64,000 nucleotides of DNA. Source: Brevibacterium casei CIP 102111. Lineage in GTDB: Bacteria; Actinomycetota; Actinomycetes; Actinomycetales; Brevibacteriaceae. The position numbers and the translations under genes are program-made. The notes beneath the pieces were generated by a model. That model saw only the letters and a program-made list of their open reading frames with translations. It had not been told where the DNA came from and searched no databases. Below are positions 55,873-64,000 of the stretch, one piece after another (position 1 is the first letter of the stretch; each line of letters begins with the position of its first letter). The stretch lies in contig NZ_FXZC01000001.1 in the NCBI RefSeq assembly GCF_900169275.1, forward strand, positions 434,001 to 498,000, given 5' to 3'.

Positions 55873-57153
55873 GTGATCGATCTAGTGCTGCTCAGAGAAG
55901 ACCCGGACCTGTTCAAGGCGTCGCAGAAGGCCCGCGGGGCCTCCGTCGAGCTCGTCGACGAGGTCCTCGCCGCGGACTCCGCGAGGCGCGCGGCCATCAC
56001 GGCGTTCGAGGACGCTCGCGCCGACCAGAAGGCCTTCTCCTCTCAGATCGCGAAGGCGTCGAAGGACGAGAAGCCTGCCCTCATCGCCGAGGGCAAGGAG
56101 AAGTCGGCGAAGGTCAAGGCCCTGCAGGCGGAGTCGGAGGAGGCCTCGTTCGCCTTCGAGAGCCTCGCGGCGAAGCTGCCCAACCTCATCATCGACGGCA
56201 TCCCCTCCGGCGGTGAGGAGAACTTCGTCACGCTCAAGACCGTCGGTCAGCCGCGGGACTTCGCAGCGGAGGGCTTCGCACCCCTCGACCACCTCGCCCT
56301 CGGCGAGGAGCTGAAGGCCATCGACACGGCCCGGGGCACGAAGGTCTCCGGCGCGCGGTTCCACTACCTCACCGGCTTCGGCGCGAAGCTCGAGATGGCG
56401 CTGCTCAACCTCGCTCGCGACGTCGCCGAAGAGGCGGGCTTCAGCCCGACGATCACCCCGACGCTCGTCAAGCCCGAGGTCATGCGCGGCACCGGGTTCC
56501 TTGGCGAGCACGCCGATGAGGTCTACCGCCTCGAAGCCGACGACCTCTTCCTCGTCGGCACCTCCGAGGTGCCGCTGGCCGGGTACTACATGGACGAGAT
56601 CATCGACCTCTCCGACGGTCCGCTGCGCTTCGCCGGCATCTCCTCGTGCTACCGCCGGGAGGCCGGCTCGTACGGCAAGGACACCCGCGGCATCATCCGC
56701 GTCCACCAGTTCCAGAAGGTCGAGATGTTCTCCTACGTCGAGGTCGAGGACGCCGAGGCCGAGCACGAGCGCATGCTCTCCCTGCAGGAGAAGATGCTCC
56801 AGCTGTGCGAGCTGCCGTACCGGGTCATCGACGTCGCCGCCGGCGACCTCGGCGATTCCGCGGCACGGAAGTACGACTGCGAAGCCTGGGTGCCGACGCA
56901 GGAGACCTACCGCGAGCTCACCTCGACGTCGAACTGCACGACGTTCCAGGCCCGGCGCCTGCAGATCCGCGAACGCCACGACGGTGCCACGCGTCCGGTC
57001 GCCACGCTCAACGGCACGATGGCGAACACCCGGTGGCTCGTGGCGATCCTCGAGAACCATCAGCAGGCGGACGGATCGGTCACGGTCCCCGAAGCCCTGC
57101 GCCCCTACCTCGGCGGAATGACTGCTCAGGGACCGGAGGGTCCGCGATTCTGA
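55873..57153 (+). CDS. serS: seryl-tRNA synthetase
   Basis: A 426-residue class II synthetase charging tRNA-Ser. An N-terminal coiled-coil arm (about 30-100) is followed by motif 2 ([32 protein letters not shown]) and motif 3 ([19 protein letters not shown]). [10 protein letters not shown] is the serine-pocket signature. GTG start, probably leaderless. A HAD phosphatase follows 32 bases later. Confidence 0.97.
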   Translation: MIDLVLLREDPDLFKASQKARGASVELVDEVLAADSARRAAITAFEDARADQKAFSSQIAKASKDEKPALIAEGKEKSAKVKALQAESEEASFAFESLAAKLPNLIIDGIPSGGEENFVTLKTVGQPRDFAAEGFAPLDHLALGEELKAIDTARGTKVSGARFHYLTGFGAKLEMALLNLARDVAEEAGFSPTITPTLVKPEVMRGTGFLGEHADEVYRLEADDLFLVGTSEVPLAGYYMDEIIDLSDGPLRFAGISSCYRREAGSYGKDTRGIIRVHQFQKVEMFSYVEVEDAEAEHERMLSLQEKMLQLCELPYRVIDVAAGDLGDSAARKYDCEAWVPTQETYRELTSTSNCTTFQARRLQIRERHDGATRPVATLNGTMANTRWLVAILENHQQADGSVTVPEALRPYLGGMTAQGPEGPRF

Positions 57154-57185
57154 GCAGCGCAGCACCTGCCGGTCAAGGAGAACCA

Positions 57186-58034
57186 TTGCCCGCACACCTC
57201 ATCGCGCTCGACGTCGACGGCACGATCATCGACTACGACGGCACCCTGTCGGAGACGGTGCGACGGGTGCTCCTCGACCTCGCCGAGGCGGGTCACCACC
57301 TGGTCATCTCGACCGGCCGTGCCCTGCCGGGTGCGCTCGAGCTCGTCCACGCCCTCGGCCTGACCGAAGGCTACGTCGTGTGCTCGAACGGCTCGGTCGT
57401 CGTCAGGCTCGATCCCTCGCTGCCGTTGGGCTGGGAGATGCACAACGTCGTCTCGTTCGATCCCCGCGCGGCTCTCGAACGGATGCGCGAGGTCCTGCCG
57501 GGTGCCCTCTTCCTCGTCGAGGATCCTGACCTCCACCGCTGGGCCTCCGGGGCGTTCCCGCCCGGTGAGCTCGCCGAGTCCGACACCCTCGACATCGTGC
57601 CCTTCGACGAGCTGCTGACGAAGCGGGCGACCCGCATCGTCATGCGCGACGTCAACGGCACTGCGGAGGAGTTCGCCGCCGCGGTCGACCGTCTCGGACT
57701 CCACGAGGTGAGCTACTCGGTGGGATGGAGCAACTGGCTCGACATCGCCCCGGACGGAGTGTCGAAGGCCAGCGGCCTCGCCCTCGTCGAGGACGAGCTC
57801 GGCATCGACCATGCGCTCACCGTCGCTGCCGGCGACGGACTCAATGACATCGAGATGATCGAGTGGGCCGCCCACGCGATCGTCATGGGGCAAGCGAAGG
57901 ACGAGCTCAAGGTCCTCGCGAGCGTCGTCACCGACCCCGTCGAGGACGACGGCCTCGCGGTCGCCCTCGTCGACCACTTCGATCTCGATCCGGCTGTGCT
58001 CGACACCGAGGGGTCGACCCAGACCCGCCCGTAG
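57186..58034 (+). CDS. HAD-superfamily hydrolase (Cof type)
   Basis: A 282-residue phosphatase: motif I ALDVDGTIID, motif II ISTGR, and motif IV AAGDGLNDIEMIEWA, with a C2 cap in between, as in Cof/YbjI proteins that hydrolyse sugar phosphates or flavin phosphates. The TTG at 57186-57188 is chosen because AAGGAG is six bases upstream and motif I follows at once. Co-directional with serS. Confidence 0.87.
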   Translation: MPAHLIALDVDGTIIDYDGTLSETVRRVLLDLAEAGHHLVISTGRALPGALELVHALGLTEGYVVCSNGSVVVRLDPSLPLGWEMHNVVSFDPRAALERMREVLPGALFLVEDPDLHRWASGAFPPGELAESDTLDIVPFDELLTKRATRIVMRDVNGTAEEFAAAVDRLGLHEVSYSVGWSNWLDIAPDGVSKASGLALVEDELGIDHALTVAAGDGLNDIEMIEWAAHAIVMGQAKDELKVLASVVTDPVEDDGLAVALVDHFDLDPAVLDTEGSTQTRP

Positions 58035-58052
58035 GGCTGCCGAGAGAAGAGG

Positions 58053-58886
58053 TCAGCGGGCAGGGAGGGCGTCGAGCATCGCCGTGAGGTAATGGGCGAC
58101 GCCGTCGTCCTCGACCGCATCGGTCACGGCGTCCGCGGACTCCTTGACGATGTCGAGGGCGTTGCCCATCGCCACTCCGTGCCCGGCCCAGGAGAGCATC
58201 TCGATGTCGTTGGGCATGTCCCCGAAGGCCATCACCTGCTCCTGCCCCACGCCGAGGTGGTCGCACACCGACTCGAGCGTCTTCGCCTTGGTGATTCCGC
58301 GGGGTGCGAGTTCGACGAGGCCGTTGACGGGGTCGGAGAACGTCGCGTGGCATGAGCGGGTGACGAGCGGGCCGAGGAGATCGTGGAGGGCGGCGGAGTC
58401 CTCGGTGCCGAGGCTGACGAGGATCTTGACGACGTCGCGGTCGGCGATCTCACCGATGTCTCCGATGACGGTGGCGTCCCGCGGAGAGCGTGTTGCGAAG
58501 CCGTCGTCGATGAAGAGCCCGGTGAGGGTCTCGAAGGCGAAGTGCGCTTCGGGGTGCTCGCCGGAGATCGCAGAGACGATCTCGACCACCTCGGCGTGGC
58601 CGAGGGTGTGGGCGTCGACGACGGATTCGGAGGCGATGTCGTAGACGACGGCGCCGTTGAGGCACACGACCCGGCCGAGGTCGGGGATCTGTTCGGCGAT
58701 CGGGGCAAGCCAGCGGATCGGTCGGCCGGTGACGAGGACGAAGGGGATGCCCTCGCGCTGGCAGCGGTGGATCGCGTCGATCGTCGCCTCGGAGATCGGC
58801 TGCCAGTCGAGCAGCAGCGTCCCGTCGATGTCGCTGGCGACGAGCCCGAGGTCGAAGTCGGCGGGCAGTCGGCGGTGCCCGCTCAT
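58053..58886 (-). CDS. HAD-superfamily hydrolase (Cof type)
   Basis: A 277-residue protein related to its convergent neighbour: VASDIDGTLL (motif I), VTGRP (motif II), KAKTLESVCDHLG with the motif III Lys, and AFGDMPNDIEML (motif IV). Last gene of the overlapping operon qor-bpa-hypothetical-HAD; ATG overlaps the preceding stop. Substrate unknown. Confidence 0.88.
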   Translation of the reverse strand: MSGHRRLPADFDLGLVASDIDGTLLLDWQPISEATIDAIHRCQREGIPFVLVTGRPIRWLAPIAEQIPDLGRVVCLNGAVVYDIASESVVDAHTLGHAEVVEIVSAISGEHPEAHFAFETLTGLFIDDGFATRSPRDATVIGDIGEIADRDVVKILVSLGTEDSAALHDLLGPLVTRSCHATFSDPVNGLVELAPRGITKAKTLESVCDHLGVGQEQVMAFGDMPNDIEMLSWAGHGVAMGNALDIVKESADAVTDAVEDDGVAHYLTAMLDALPAR

Positions 58887-59458
58887 CGGCTCTCCGCCTC
58901 GGCGATGGTCCGCTGGGCGCGGTCGAGGAGGTCGGCGGCGTCGGAGATGTAGCGGTCGGTCGCGGCGGCGGCCGAGGACAGAGCGGGTCCCTGGGCGGTC
59001 TCCGCGCGGACCATCGAGGCGGCGAGCACCGCCTCGGCGACCTTCGCCGACGCCCGCGTGAGGACCTCAGGGGTGTCCCCGACCTCCACCCGGACGTGCC
59101 CGGGCACGACCTGGTCCTCAATCGGCCAGCGGGCGTGGAGTCGCTCGGTGAGCTCATCGATCCGGGTGGCCAGGTCGTTGAGCCGATGGGTGCCGGTCAT
59201 GATGAGCTCCCTCGCCGAGGCGGCCGCCTGGTCGGCATCGACCGTGCCGATCCCGGCGGGGTCGGGTTCGTCGGTGCCGGTGGCAGAGGGGTCGGCCTGG
59301 TCTGCGCTGGTCACACCGGGGGCGGCCTCGTGGATCGCGACGGCAGTGGCGTAGTAGCGGTCGACGGCGCGGAGGAAGCGGTCGTGGTTGTGCCGCCACA
59401 GCCCGGTGCCGAAGCGCTTGTCGGGTCCGCGGGAGTGGAAGGAGAGGAGCCTCTTCAC
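58883..59458 (-). CDS. conserved hypothetical protein in the bpa operon
   Basis: A 191-residue mostly helical protein, no signal peptide or membrane helix. The start RLLSFHSRGPDKRFGTGLWRHNHDRFLRAVDRYY and the end TDRYISDAADLLDRAQRTIAEAESR look conserved; a loop (45-75) is Ala/Asp/Pro-rich. I do not recognise a family. The GTG start overlaps the bpa stop (GTGA) and the stop overlaps the HAD gene start, so the three are made together. Confidence 0.7.
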   Translation of the reverse strand: MKRLLSFHSRGPDKRFGTGLWRHNHDRFLRAVDRYYATAVAIHEAAPGVTSADQADPSATGTDEPDPAGIGTVDADQAAASARELIMTGTHRLNDLATRIDELTERLHARWPIEDQVVPGHVRVEVGDTPEVLTRASAKVAEAVLAASMVRAETAQGPALSSAAAATDRYISDAADLLDRAQRTIAEAESR

Positions 59459-60219
59459 AGATAGTTGCCGGTTCTGCGTCTGTCCTCCTCGGACTCGGGT
59501 CCGGCAGCCGTGCCGGGACCGCCCGCGCCGGGAGGAACGATCCCCGGAATCCGACCGCGTCCGCCGCCGTCCTGCTGGGCCATGGCCTGCTGCGCCATGA
59601 TCGCGGTCTGGATGCCGTGGAAGAGGCCTTCGAGCCAGCCGACGAGCTGAGCCTGGGCGACGCGCAGCTCGGAGGCCGAGGGCGGGCCGTCGGTCGAGTC
59701 GAAGGGGCGGGCGAAGCGGTCGAGCTCGGCGACGAGCTCCGCGGAGATCCCGTCCTCGAGGTCGTCGATCGCCTGACGGTGGATCTGTGCGAGGCGTTCG
59801 CGGCCCTTCTCGTCGAGCTCGGTGCCGCGGACCTCTTCGAGGAGCTGCTTGACCATCGTGCCGATGCGCATGACCTTCGCGGGCGAGGAGATGTCGGGTT
59901 CCTCATCGTCCTCGTCGGCTCCGGCACGGTCGCCCGCCTCGGCGCTCTCCGGGGCAGGGGGCTGGGGCGACGGCGGCTGGACCGCGTCGCCCGATGCCGG
60001 CTGGGCTGTGGTGAGGTCGACCGGGGCCGTTTCGCCCGCCTCGGCCGCGGTTGCCGGTGCGTCGGCCGCCGGTCGGGTGGCCGTTGTCGACTGCCCGTCG
60101 TCGGGGCCGGCAGGGTCGGCAGGGGACGGGGACGGCTGCACCGCCTCGGCGGGGGATTCGGTCGGTGGCACCGCCTCGGCGGGCCGGTCGTTCTCAGCGG
60201 ACGTCGGACGCTCGGTCAT
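59455..60219 (-). CDS. bpa: bacterial proteasome activator Bpa (DUF2587)
   Basis: A 254-residue ring-forming, ATP-independent activator of the 20S proteasome. After a long acidic Pro/Ala/Glu-rich N terminus (1-108) comes the family core PAKVMRIGTMVKQLLEEVRGTELDEKGRERL and ELRVAQAQLVGWLEGLFHGIQTAIMAQQAMAQQ. The C terminus GNYL matches the GQYL-type motif that docks into the proteasome. The tail is longer than in Mycobacterium and the N terminus about 70 residues longer. Overlaps qor upstream by 4 bases. Proteasome genes are not in the window. Confidence 0.93.
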   Translation of the reverse strand: MTERPTSAENDRPAEAVPPTESPAEAVQPSPSPADPAGPDDGQSTTATRPAADAPATAAEAGETAPVDLTTAQPASGDAVQPPSPQPPAPESAEAGDRAGADEDDEEPDISSPAKVMRIGTMVKQLLEEVRGTELDEKGRERLAQIHRQAIDDLEDGISAELVAELDRFARPFDSTDGPPSASELRVAQAQLVGWLEGLFHGIQTAIMAQQAMAQQDGGGRGRIPGIVPPGAGGPGTAAGPESEEDRRRTGNYL

Positions 60220-61292
60220 GGTCGCACTCCTTCTTCCCCTCGTAGCTGGGTCCCGTGGCCGCCCGTGGCTGCGGCGGTCCCTGCGCCCCCGGCGGCGGTG
60301 CCGTCGACCGTGAGGAGGACCTTGCCGATGTTCGCACCGTCCTCGAGGATGCGGTGGGCGCGGGCCGCCTCGGCGAGGGGGACGGTGTCGAAGATGATCG
60401 GGCGGATGTCCCCGGAGATCACGGCCGGCCAGAGCTGGTCGCCCACCTCGGCGATGATCGTGGCCTTCTGCTCGGCAGGGCGGGCGCGCAGGGTCGTCGC
60501 GGTGATCGTCTTCCGGCCCGTGAGCAGGGTGCTGAGGTCGAGGTCGGCGGTCGTCCCGCCCTGGAGACCGATGATGACGAGACGGCCGTCGGTCCGCAGC
60601 GCGCGGATGTTGCGCTCGAGGTACTTCGCTCCGATGATGTCGAGGATGACGTCGGCCCCCGTCGTGCCGTCGGGATGGACGCAGATCTCGTGGACGCGTT
60701 CGGCGAAGTCCTCGGTGCGGTAGTTGATGACGGCGTCGGCGCCGAGGTCGCGGCAGAACGCCGCCTTCTCCTCGGAACCGACGGTGACGACGATCTTCAC
60801 GCCGAGGAGGTTCGCGACCTGGATCGCGGCGGTGCCGATCCCGGATCCGCCGCCGTGGACGAGGAGCCACTCGCCGATGCGGATGCGGCCGCGGCCGACG
60901 ACGTTCGAGTAGACGGTGGCGAGCACCTCGGGCAGGGCGGCCGCGGCGGTGAGGTCGTAGGTGTCGGGCACCGGCAGGAGCTGGGCCGCGGGGACGGCGA
61001 CCTCCTCGGCGTAACCGCCGCCGGAGAGGAGGGCTGCCACCCGGTCGCCGACGTTCCACCCGGTCACCTCGGCGCCGAGGGCGGTGATCGTCCCGGAGAT
61101 CTCGAGCCCGGGGATGTCGGTGGCGCCGGGAGGCGGGTTGTAGAAGCCCTGGCGCTGGAGGAGGTCGGCACGATTCACCCCGGCGGCGTGGACGGCGACG
61201 AGGACTTCGTCGGGCGCGATCTCGGGAGTGGGCACTTCGGTCAGCTTCAGGGCCTCGGGATCACCCGGGGCGGGAATCGTGATGGCGCGCAT
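60216..61292 (-). CDS. NAD(P)H:quinone oxidoreductase (zinc-free MDR family)
   Basis: A 358-residue medium-chain reductase. RQGFYNPPPGATDIPGLEISGTI matches the TP53I3/PIG3-like quinone reductase group; HGGGSGIGTAAIQVANLLG is the Rossmann coenzyme motif, and no structural zinc lobe is seen. The last 30 residues are Ala/Gly-rich. First gene of the qor-bpa operon. Probably reduces quinones with NADPH. Confidence 0.88.
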   Translation of the reverse strand: MRAITIPAPGDPEALKLTEVPTPEIAPDEVLVAVHAAGVNRADLLQRQGFYNPPPGATDIPGLEISGTITALGAEVTGWNVGDRVAALLSGGGYAEEVAVPAAQLLPVPDTYDLTAAAALPEVLATVYSNVVGRGRIRIGEWLLVHGGGSGIGTAAIQVANLLGVKIVVTVGSEEKAAFCRDLGADAVINYRTEDFAERVHEICVHPDGTTGADVILDIIGAKYLERNIRALRTDGRLVIIGLQGGTTADLDLSTLLTGRKTITATTLRARPAEQKATIIAEVGDQLWPAVISGDIRPIIFDTVPLAEAARAHRILEDGANIGKVLLTVDGTAAGGAGTAAATGGHGTQLRGEEGVRP

Positions 61293-61371
61293 GAGACCAC
61301 TCTAGTCCGTGGAGCGGACAGCGACAGGGGCACCTGCAGTGAATCCGATGAGCGAATCGTGGGTGGGCGCC

Positions 61372-61983
61372 TCACCTCGGACCGGCTGCGGTGTCGGCAC
61401 CTGATGCTGCGGTGCCGGCGCCTGATGAGGGACGATGACGAGCCTTGAACCGTGCCTTCTTCTCCCGATTGCCGCACGTGTTCATATCGCACCAGCGGCG
61501 GCTGCGGCTGCGGCTCGTGTCGAAGAAGGCGGCCCGACACGTGGGGGACGCGCAGAGTGCGAGCCTGCCGCCCCGCTCCCCGGAGAGGATGGAGATCGCA
61601 TCGGCGGCGATGACGCTCAAGGCGTCGGCCACCGTGGCCGGGGGTCCGAGCACCCACTCGCGCTCACCGCTGCCCAGGAGCACGGGTGCAGCGTGACCGG
61701 CCCTGCTCCGGTCGTTGATCGTCGTCAGCGCCGAGGCGGGAAGCGGGTCCCCGAGTGCTGCGGCAGTGGCGGCGAGGTGGATGGCCTCCCGCAGCTCGCG
61801 GGCGAGGTCGAGTTCGTCGTCCGTGCACGTCTCGACGTCGAGACCGGAGATCGAGAGCCACGCGAGCAGGCGGTCGGGAGTGGGGATGCGCTCGATCCAA
61901 TCGCCCTGGCGTTCCGAGAGTGTGCCGGTGAAGCTCGTCGCCAGAATGGCGCCGAGCCGGAAGTCCAGTCGTCCCTCACTCAT
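61372..61983 (-). CDS. CGNR zinc-finger / ABATE domain regulator
   Basis: A 203-residue protein with an N-terminal ABATE-type ligand domain and a C-terminal zinc finger: CASPTCRAAFFDTSRSRSRRWCDMNTCGNREKKARFKAR, with the CGNR motif at its centre. Such proteins are likely stress-linked transcription factors. The C-terminal 20 residues are disordered. Divergent from an epoxide hydrolase 145 bases away, a possible target. Confidence 0.88.
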   Translation of the reverse strand: MSEGRLDFRLGAILATSFTGTLSERQGDWIERIPTPDRLLAWLSISGLDVETCTDDELDLARELREAIHLAATAAALGDPLPASALTTINDRSRAGHAAPVLLGSGEREWVLGPPATVADALSVIAADAISILSGERGGRLALCASPTCRAAFFDTSRSRSRRWCDMNTCGNREKKARFKARHRPSSGAGTAASGADTAAGPR

Positions 61984-62128
61984 GCGAACACCCTAACTGG
62001 GGAGAGGCCGTCGGCGCGGCGACGGCAGATGATTGTCGACGGTTGTGCCGACGCCGCCACCATGATAGAACCGTCTTAGCTGGTTCACCGATGAATCCGG
62101 CGGCAGACCGTGACGTTCGGGAGGTCTC

Positions 62129-63322
62129 ATGTCCCTCTACTGCACCACTGCTCCGAGTACGGCCGACGTGCGCCCTTTCTCCGCGCACGCCTCCGATGCC
62201 GACCTAGACGACCTTCGCGCGCGACTCGCGGCGACCCGACTGCCCGAACGGGAGCCGACCGACCCGGCGGCCACCGGCGCCGACCGGTGGGCGCAGGGCG
62301 TTCCCCTCGCCGATTTCACGGAGCTGGTCGCGTACTGGCAGGACGGCTACGACTGGCGCAGCTTCGAGTCGCGCCTTGACGAGATCGGCCAGTTCCGCAC
62401 GGACATCGACGGGCTCGGCATCCACTTCCTCCACCGTCGCTCTCCCCGGTCCGATGCCGTGCCGCTCGTCATCACCCACGGCTGGCCGGGCAGCGTCGCC
62501 GAGTTCGTCGACATCATCGACGCGCTCGCCGATCCCAGCGACCGCGGCGCTCCGGCCTTCCACGTCGTCGCGCCCTCGCTGCCGGGGTTCGGCTTCAGCG
62601 ATCGCCCGACCGCGACGGGGTGGGGAACGGAGGCGATCGCCTCGGCGTGGGTCGAGCTCATGTCCCGCCTCGGTTACGATCGCTTCCTCGCCCACGGCGG
62701 GGACTGGGGCGGAGTGGTCACAACGATCCTCGGCGGCCGGTTCCCCGAGCACGTCATCGGGATCCACTCGACGTTCGCCGAGGCGCCGCCCGGGCTCAGC
62801 ATCGAAGGCCTCACCGACGCCGAGCGGAGCTGGGTCGAGGACCACCGCGACTTCTGGCTCGCCCGTGCGGGGTATGCGAAGGCGCAGGCGACAAGCCCGC
62901 AGACGGTCGGCTACGGGCTCGTCGACTCACCGGTCGGCCTGCTCGCGTGGATCCTCGACAAGTTCGCCGAGTGGTCGGACACCGACGACAGTCCGTTCGA
63001 GACGATCCCGCGCGACCGGGTCCTCGACAATGTCACTCTCTACTGGCTGACGCGGACGGGTGCCTCGGCGGCGCGGATCTACGCCGAGAGCCACGATTCG
63101 CTCGATCCGCAGCTGCGCGTCGACGTGCCCGCGGCGATGACGATGTACCCGGTCGACGTCTCCTCGAAGTGCCCGCGCCCGTGGGCCGAACAGCGGTACC
63201 GCCAGATCGTGCGATGGCGCGAGCCGGTCAGGGGCGGTCACTTCCCGTCGCTCGAGATGCCGGAGCGCTTCGTCGACGACCTCCGGGCAGGGCTCGCGGC
63301 GGTGCTGGCGGCCGAGCGCTGA
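62129..63322 (+). CDS. epoxide hydrolase family protein
   Basis: A 397-residue alpha/beta hydrolase with the EHN N-terminal region (RPFSAHASDADLDDLRARLAATRLPE ... YWQDGYDWRSFESRLDEIGQF). The oxyanion motif HGWPG (117-121), nucleophile Asp192 in HGGDWGG and the catalytic His in GGHFPSLE near residue 373 are present. Resembles microsomal-type epoxide hydrolases; natural substrate unknown. GGGAGG lies before the ATG. Confidence 0.9.
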   Translation: MSLYCTTAPSTADVRPFSAHASDADLDDLRARLAATRLPEREPTDPAATGADRWAQGVPLADFTELVAYWQDGYDWRSFESRLDEIGQFRTDIDGLGIHFLHRRSPRSDAVPLVITHGWPGSVAEFVDIIDALADPSDRGAPAFHVVAPSLPGFGFSDRPTATGWGTEAIASAWVELMSRLGYDRFLAHGGDWGGVVTTILGGRFPEHVIGIHSTFAEAPPGLSIEGLTDAERSWVEDHRDFWLARAGYAKAQATSPQTVGYGLVDSPVGLLAWILDKFAEWSDTDDSPFETIPRDRVLDNVTLYWLTRTGASAARIYAESHDSLDPQLRVDVPAAMTMYPVDVSSKCPRPWAEQRYRQIVRWREPVRGGHFPSLEMPERFVDDLRAGLAAVLAAER

Positions 63323-63393
63323 CGTCGCGGGCCTGGGCTGCCGGGCGCTGACGATGCGGTCGCCTCGCCCCTCGGCCGCGAGTCGGATCCTGC

Positions 63394-64000
63394 CTACGCG
63401 AAGAGCCGGAACAGCGGGGAGTTCTGGTGGACGCGCTCGATCTCGATCTGCGAGGACTCCATCCGCTCGAGGAGGCCGGGCAGATCCTCGGCGGCGCCGA
63501 GCTGGATGCCGACGAACGCCGGTCCTGTCTCCCGGTCGGAGCGCTTGACGTACTCGAAGAGCGCGATGTCGTCGTCGGGTCCGAGGATCTCATTGAGGAA
63601 ACGGCGCAGCGCTCCCGGCTCCTGCGGGAAGTCGACGATGAAGTAGTGCTTGAGGCCTTCGTGGACGAGCGAGCGCTCGAGGATCTCCGGGTAGCGGGAG
63701 AAATCGTTGTTCCCGCCCGAGACGAGGCACACGACCGTCGCCCCGGGTTCGACGACGATCGGCCTGCCTGACCCCGCAGCACCGACAGCGGCCGAGGCCA
63801 GCGCCCCGGAGGGTTCGGCGATGATGCCGTCGACCTGATACATCTGGAGCATCTCGGAGGCCACGGCCCCTTCGGCCACGGGCCGGACGTCGACGCCGAG
63901 GTCGGAGACGATCTCGTAGGTGATGTTGCCGGCGCGTCTCACGGCGGTGCCGTCGGCGAACCGGTCGATGTTGTCCAAGGTGACGGGGTGCCCGGCCTTG
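63394..64000 (-). CDS. ilvA: threonine ammonia-lyase, C-terminal part
   Basis: The last 202 residues of a biosynthetic threonine deaminase (first step of isoleucine synthesis). The PLP-phosphate-side SGGNND (VCLVSGGNNDFSRYPEI) and the C-terminal ACT-like regulatory domain (KHYFIVDFPQEPGALRRFLNEILGPDDDIALFEYVKRSDRETGPAFVGI) are clear, and the ACT-like domain suggests feedback inhibition. The N-terminal catalytic part lies beyond the right edge of the window. The protein ends SPLFRLFA. Confidence 0.94.
   Translation of the reverse strand, partial: KAGHPVTLDNIDRFADGTAVRRAGNITYEIVSDLGVDVRPVAEGAVASEMLQMYQVDGIIAEPSGALASAAVGAAGSGRPIVVEPGATVVCLVSGGNNDFSRYPEILERSLVHEGLKHYFIVDFPQEPGALRRFLNEILGPDDDIALFEYVKRSDRETGPAFVGIQLGAAEDLPGLLERMESSQIEIERVHQNSPLFRLFA

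Noticed and set aside
1..64000. CRISPR arrays, insertion sequences, prophage genes, rRNA
   Set aside because: I looked for regularly spaced repeats, transposase or integrase motifs and rRNA sequences and saw none.

Overview
The window is high-GC DNA (roughly two thirds G+C, strong GCC/CTC/GTC codon preference) from an actinobacterium. This rests on an HspR/HAIR-controlled dnaK-grpE-dnaJ-hspR operon, a Bpa-type proteasome activator, LysE/LysG, LPXTG proteins with LPRTG anchors, CGNR and DUF1206 proteins, and many apparently leaderless genes. Brevibacterium or a near relative is my best guess; this is inference.

Layout. 1-3.9 kb: riboflavin operon ribD-ribE-ribBA-ribH (minus strand, ribH cut by the window edge) behind an FMN riboswitch and an RBS-sequestering hairpin. 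4-18.5 kb: mostly transport and regulation: MarR+MFS, DUF805, an unusual ABC ATPase with a YhgE/Pip permease, a SMC/RecF-like ATPase, LysE/LysG, TetR with a small export protein, RecQ, a double VOC protein and a PEP-mutase-like protein. 18.7-32.6 kb: amidase, MobA-like transferase, a very large RND transporter, LldR/LldD, and a CitAB-type two-component system facing a frameshifted citrate transporter, then a UspA protein. 32.6-34.3 kb: a lower-GC islet with one membrane-anchored HNH nuclease. 34.3-38.8 kb: the heat-shock operon with a textbook promoter and two HAIR sites.

39.3-46.9 kb: a compact urease island (NCS1 permease, ureABC, ureF, ureG, ureD, nickel transporter; no ureE). It is bracketed by direct repeats that include the last codons and stop of hspR, so it looks like an insertion at the hspR 3' end. 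47-55.8 kb: three related LPXTG surface proteins (one broken by an in-frame amber codon) interleaved with a DUF1206 protein and two diacylglycerol-kinase-family lipid kinases. 55.8-64 kb: serS, two HAD phosphatases, an overlapping operon qor-bpa-hypothetical-HAD, a CGNR regulator, an epoxide hydrolase and the C-terminal part of ilvA.

Recurrent sequence signals: at least eight genes have a TANNNT-like -10 box 6-7 nt before the start codon with no Shine-Dalgarno site (leaderless mRNAs). Long perfect hairpins without U-tracts sit between convergent genes. The octamer CCTCGGCG (or its complement) is very abundant both inside and between genes.
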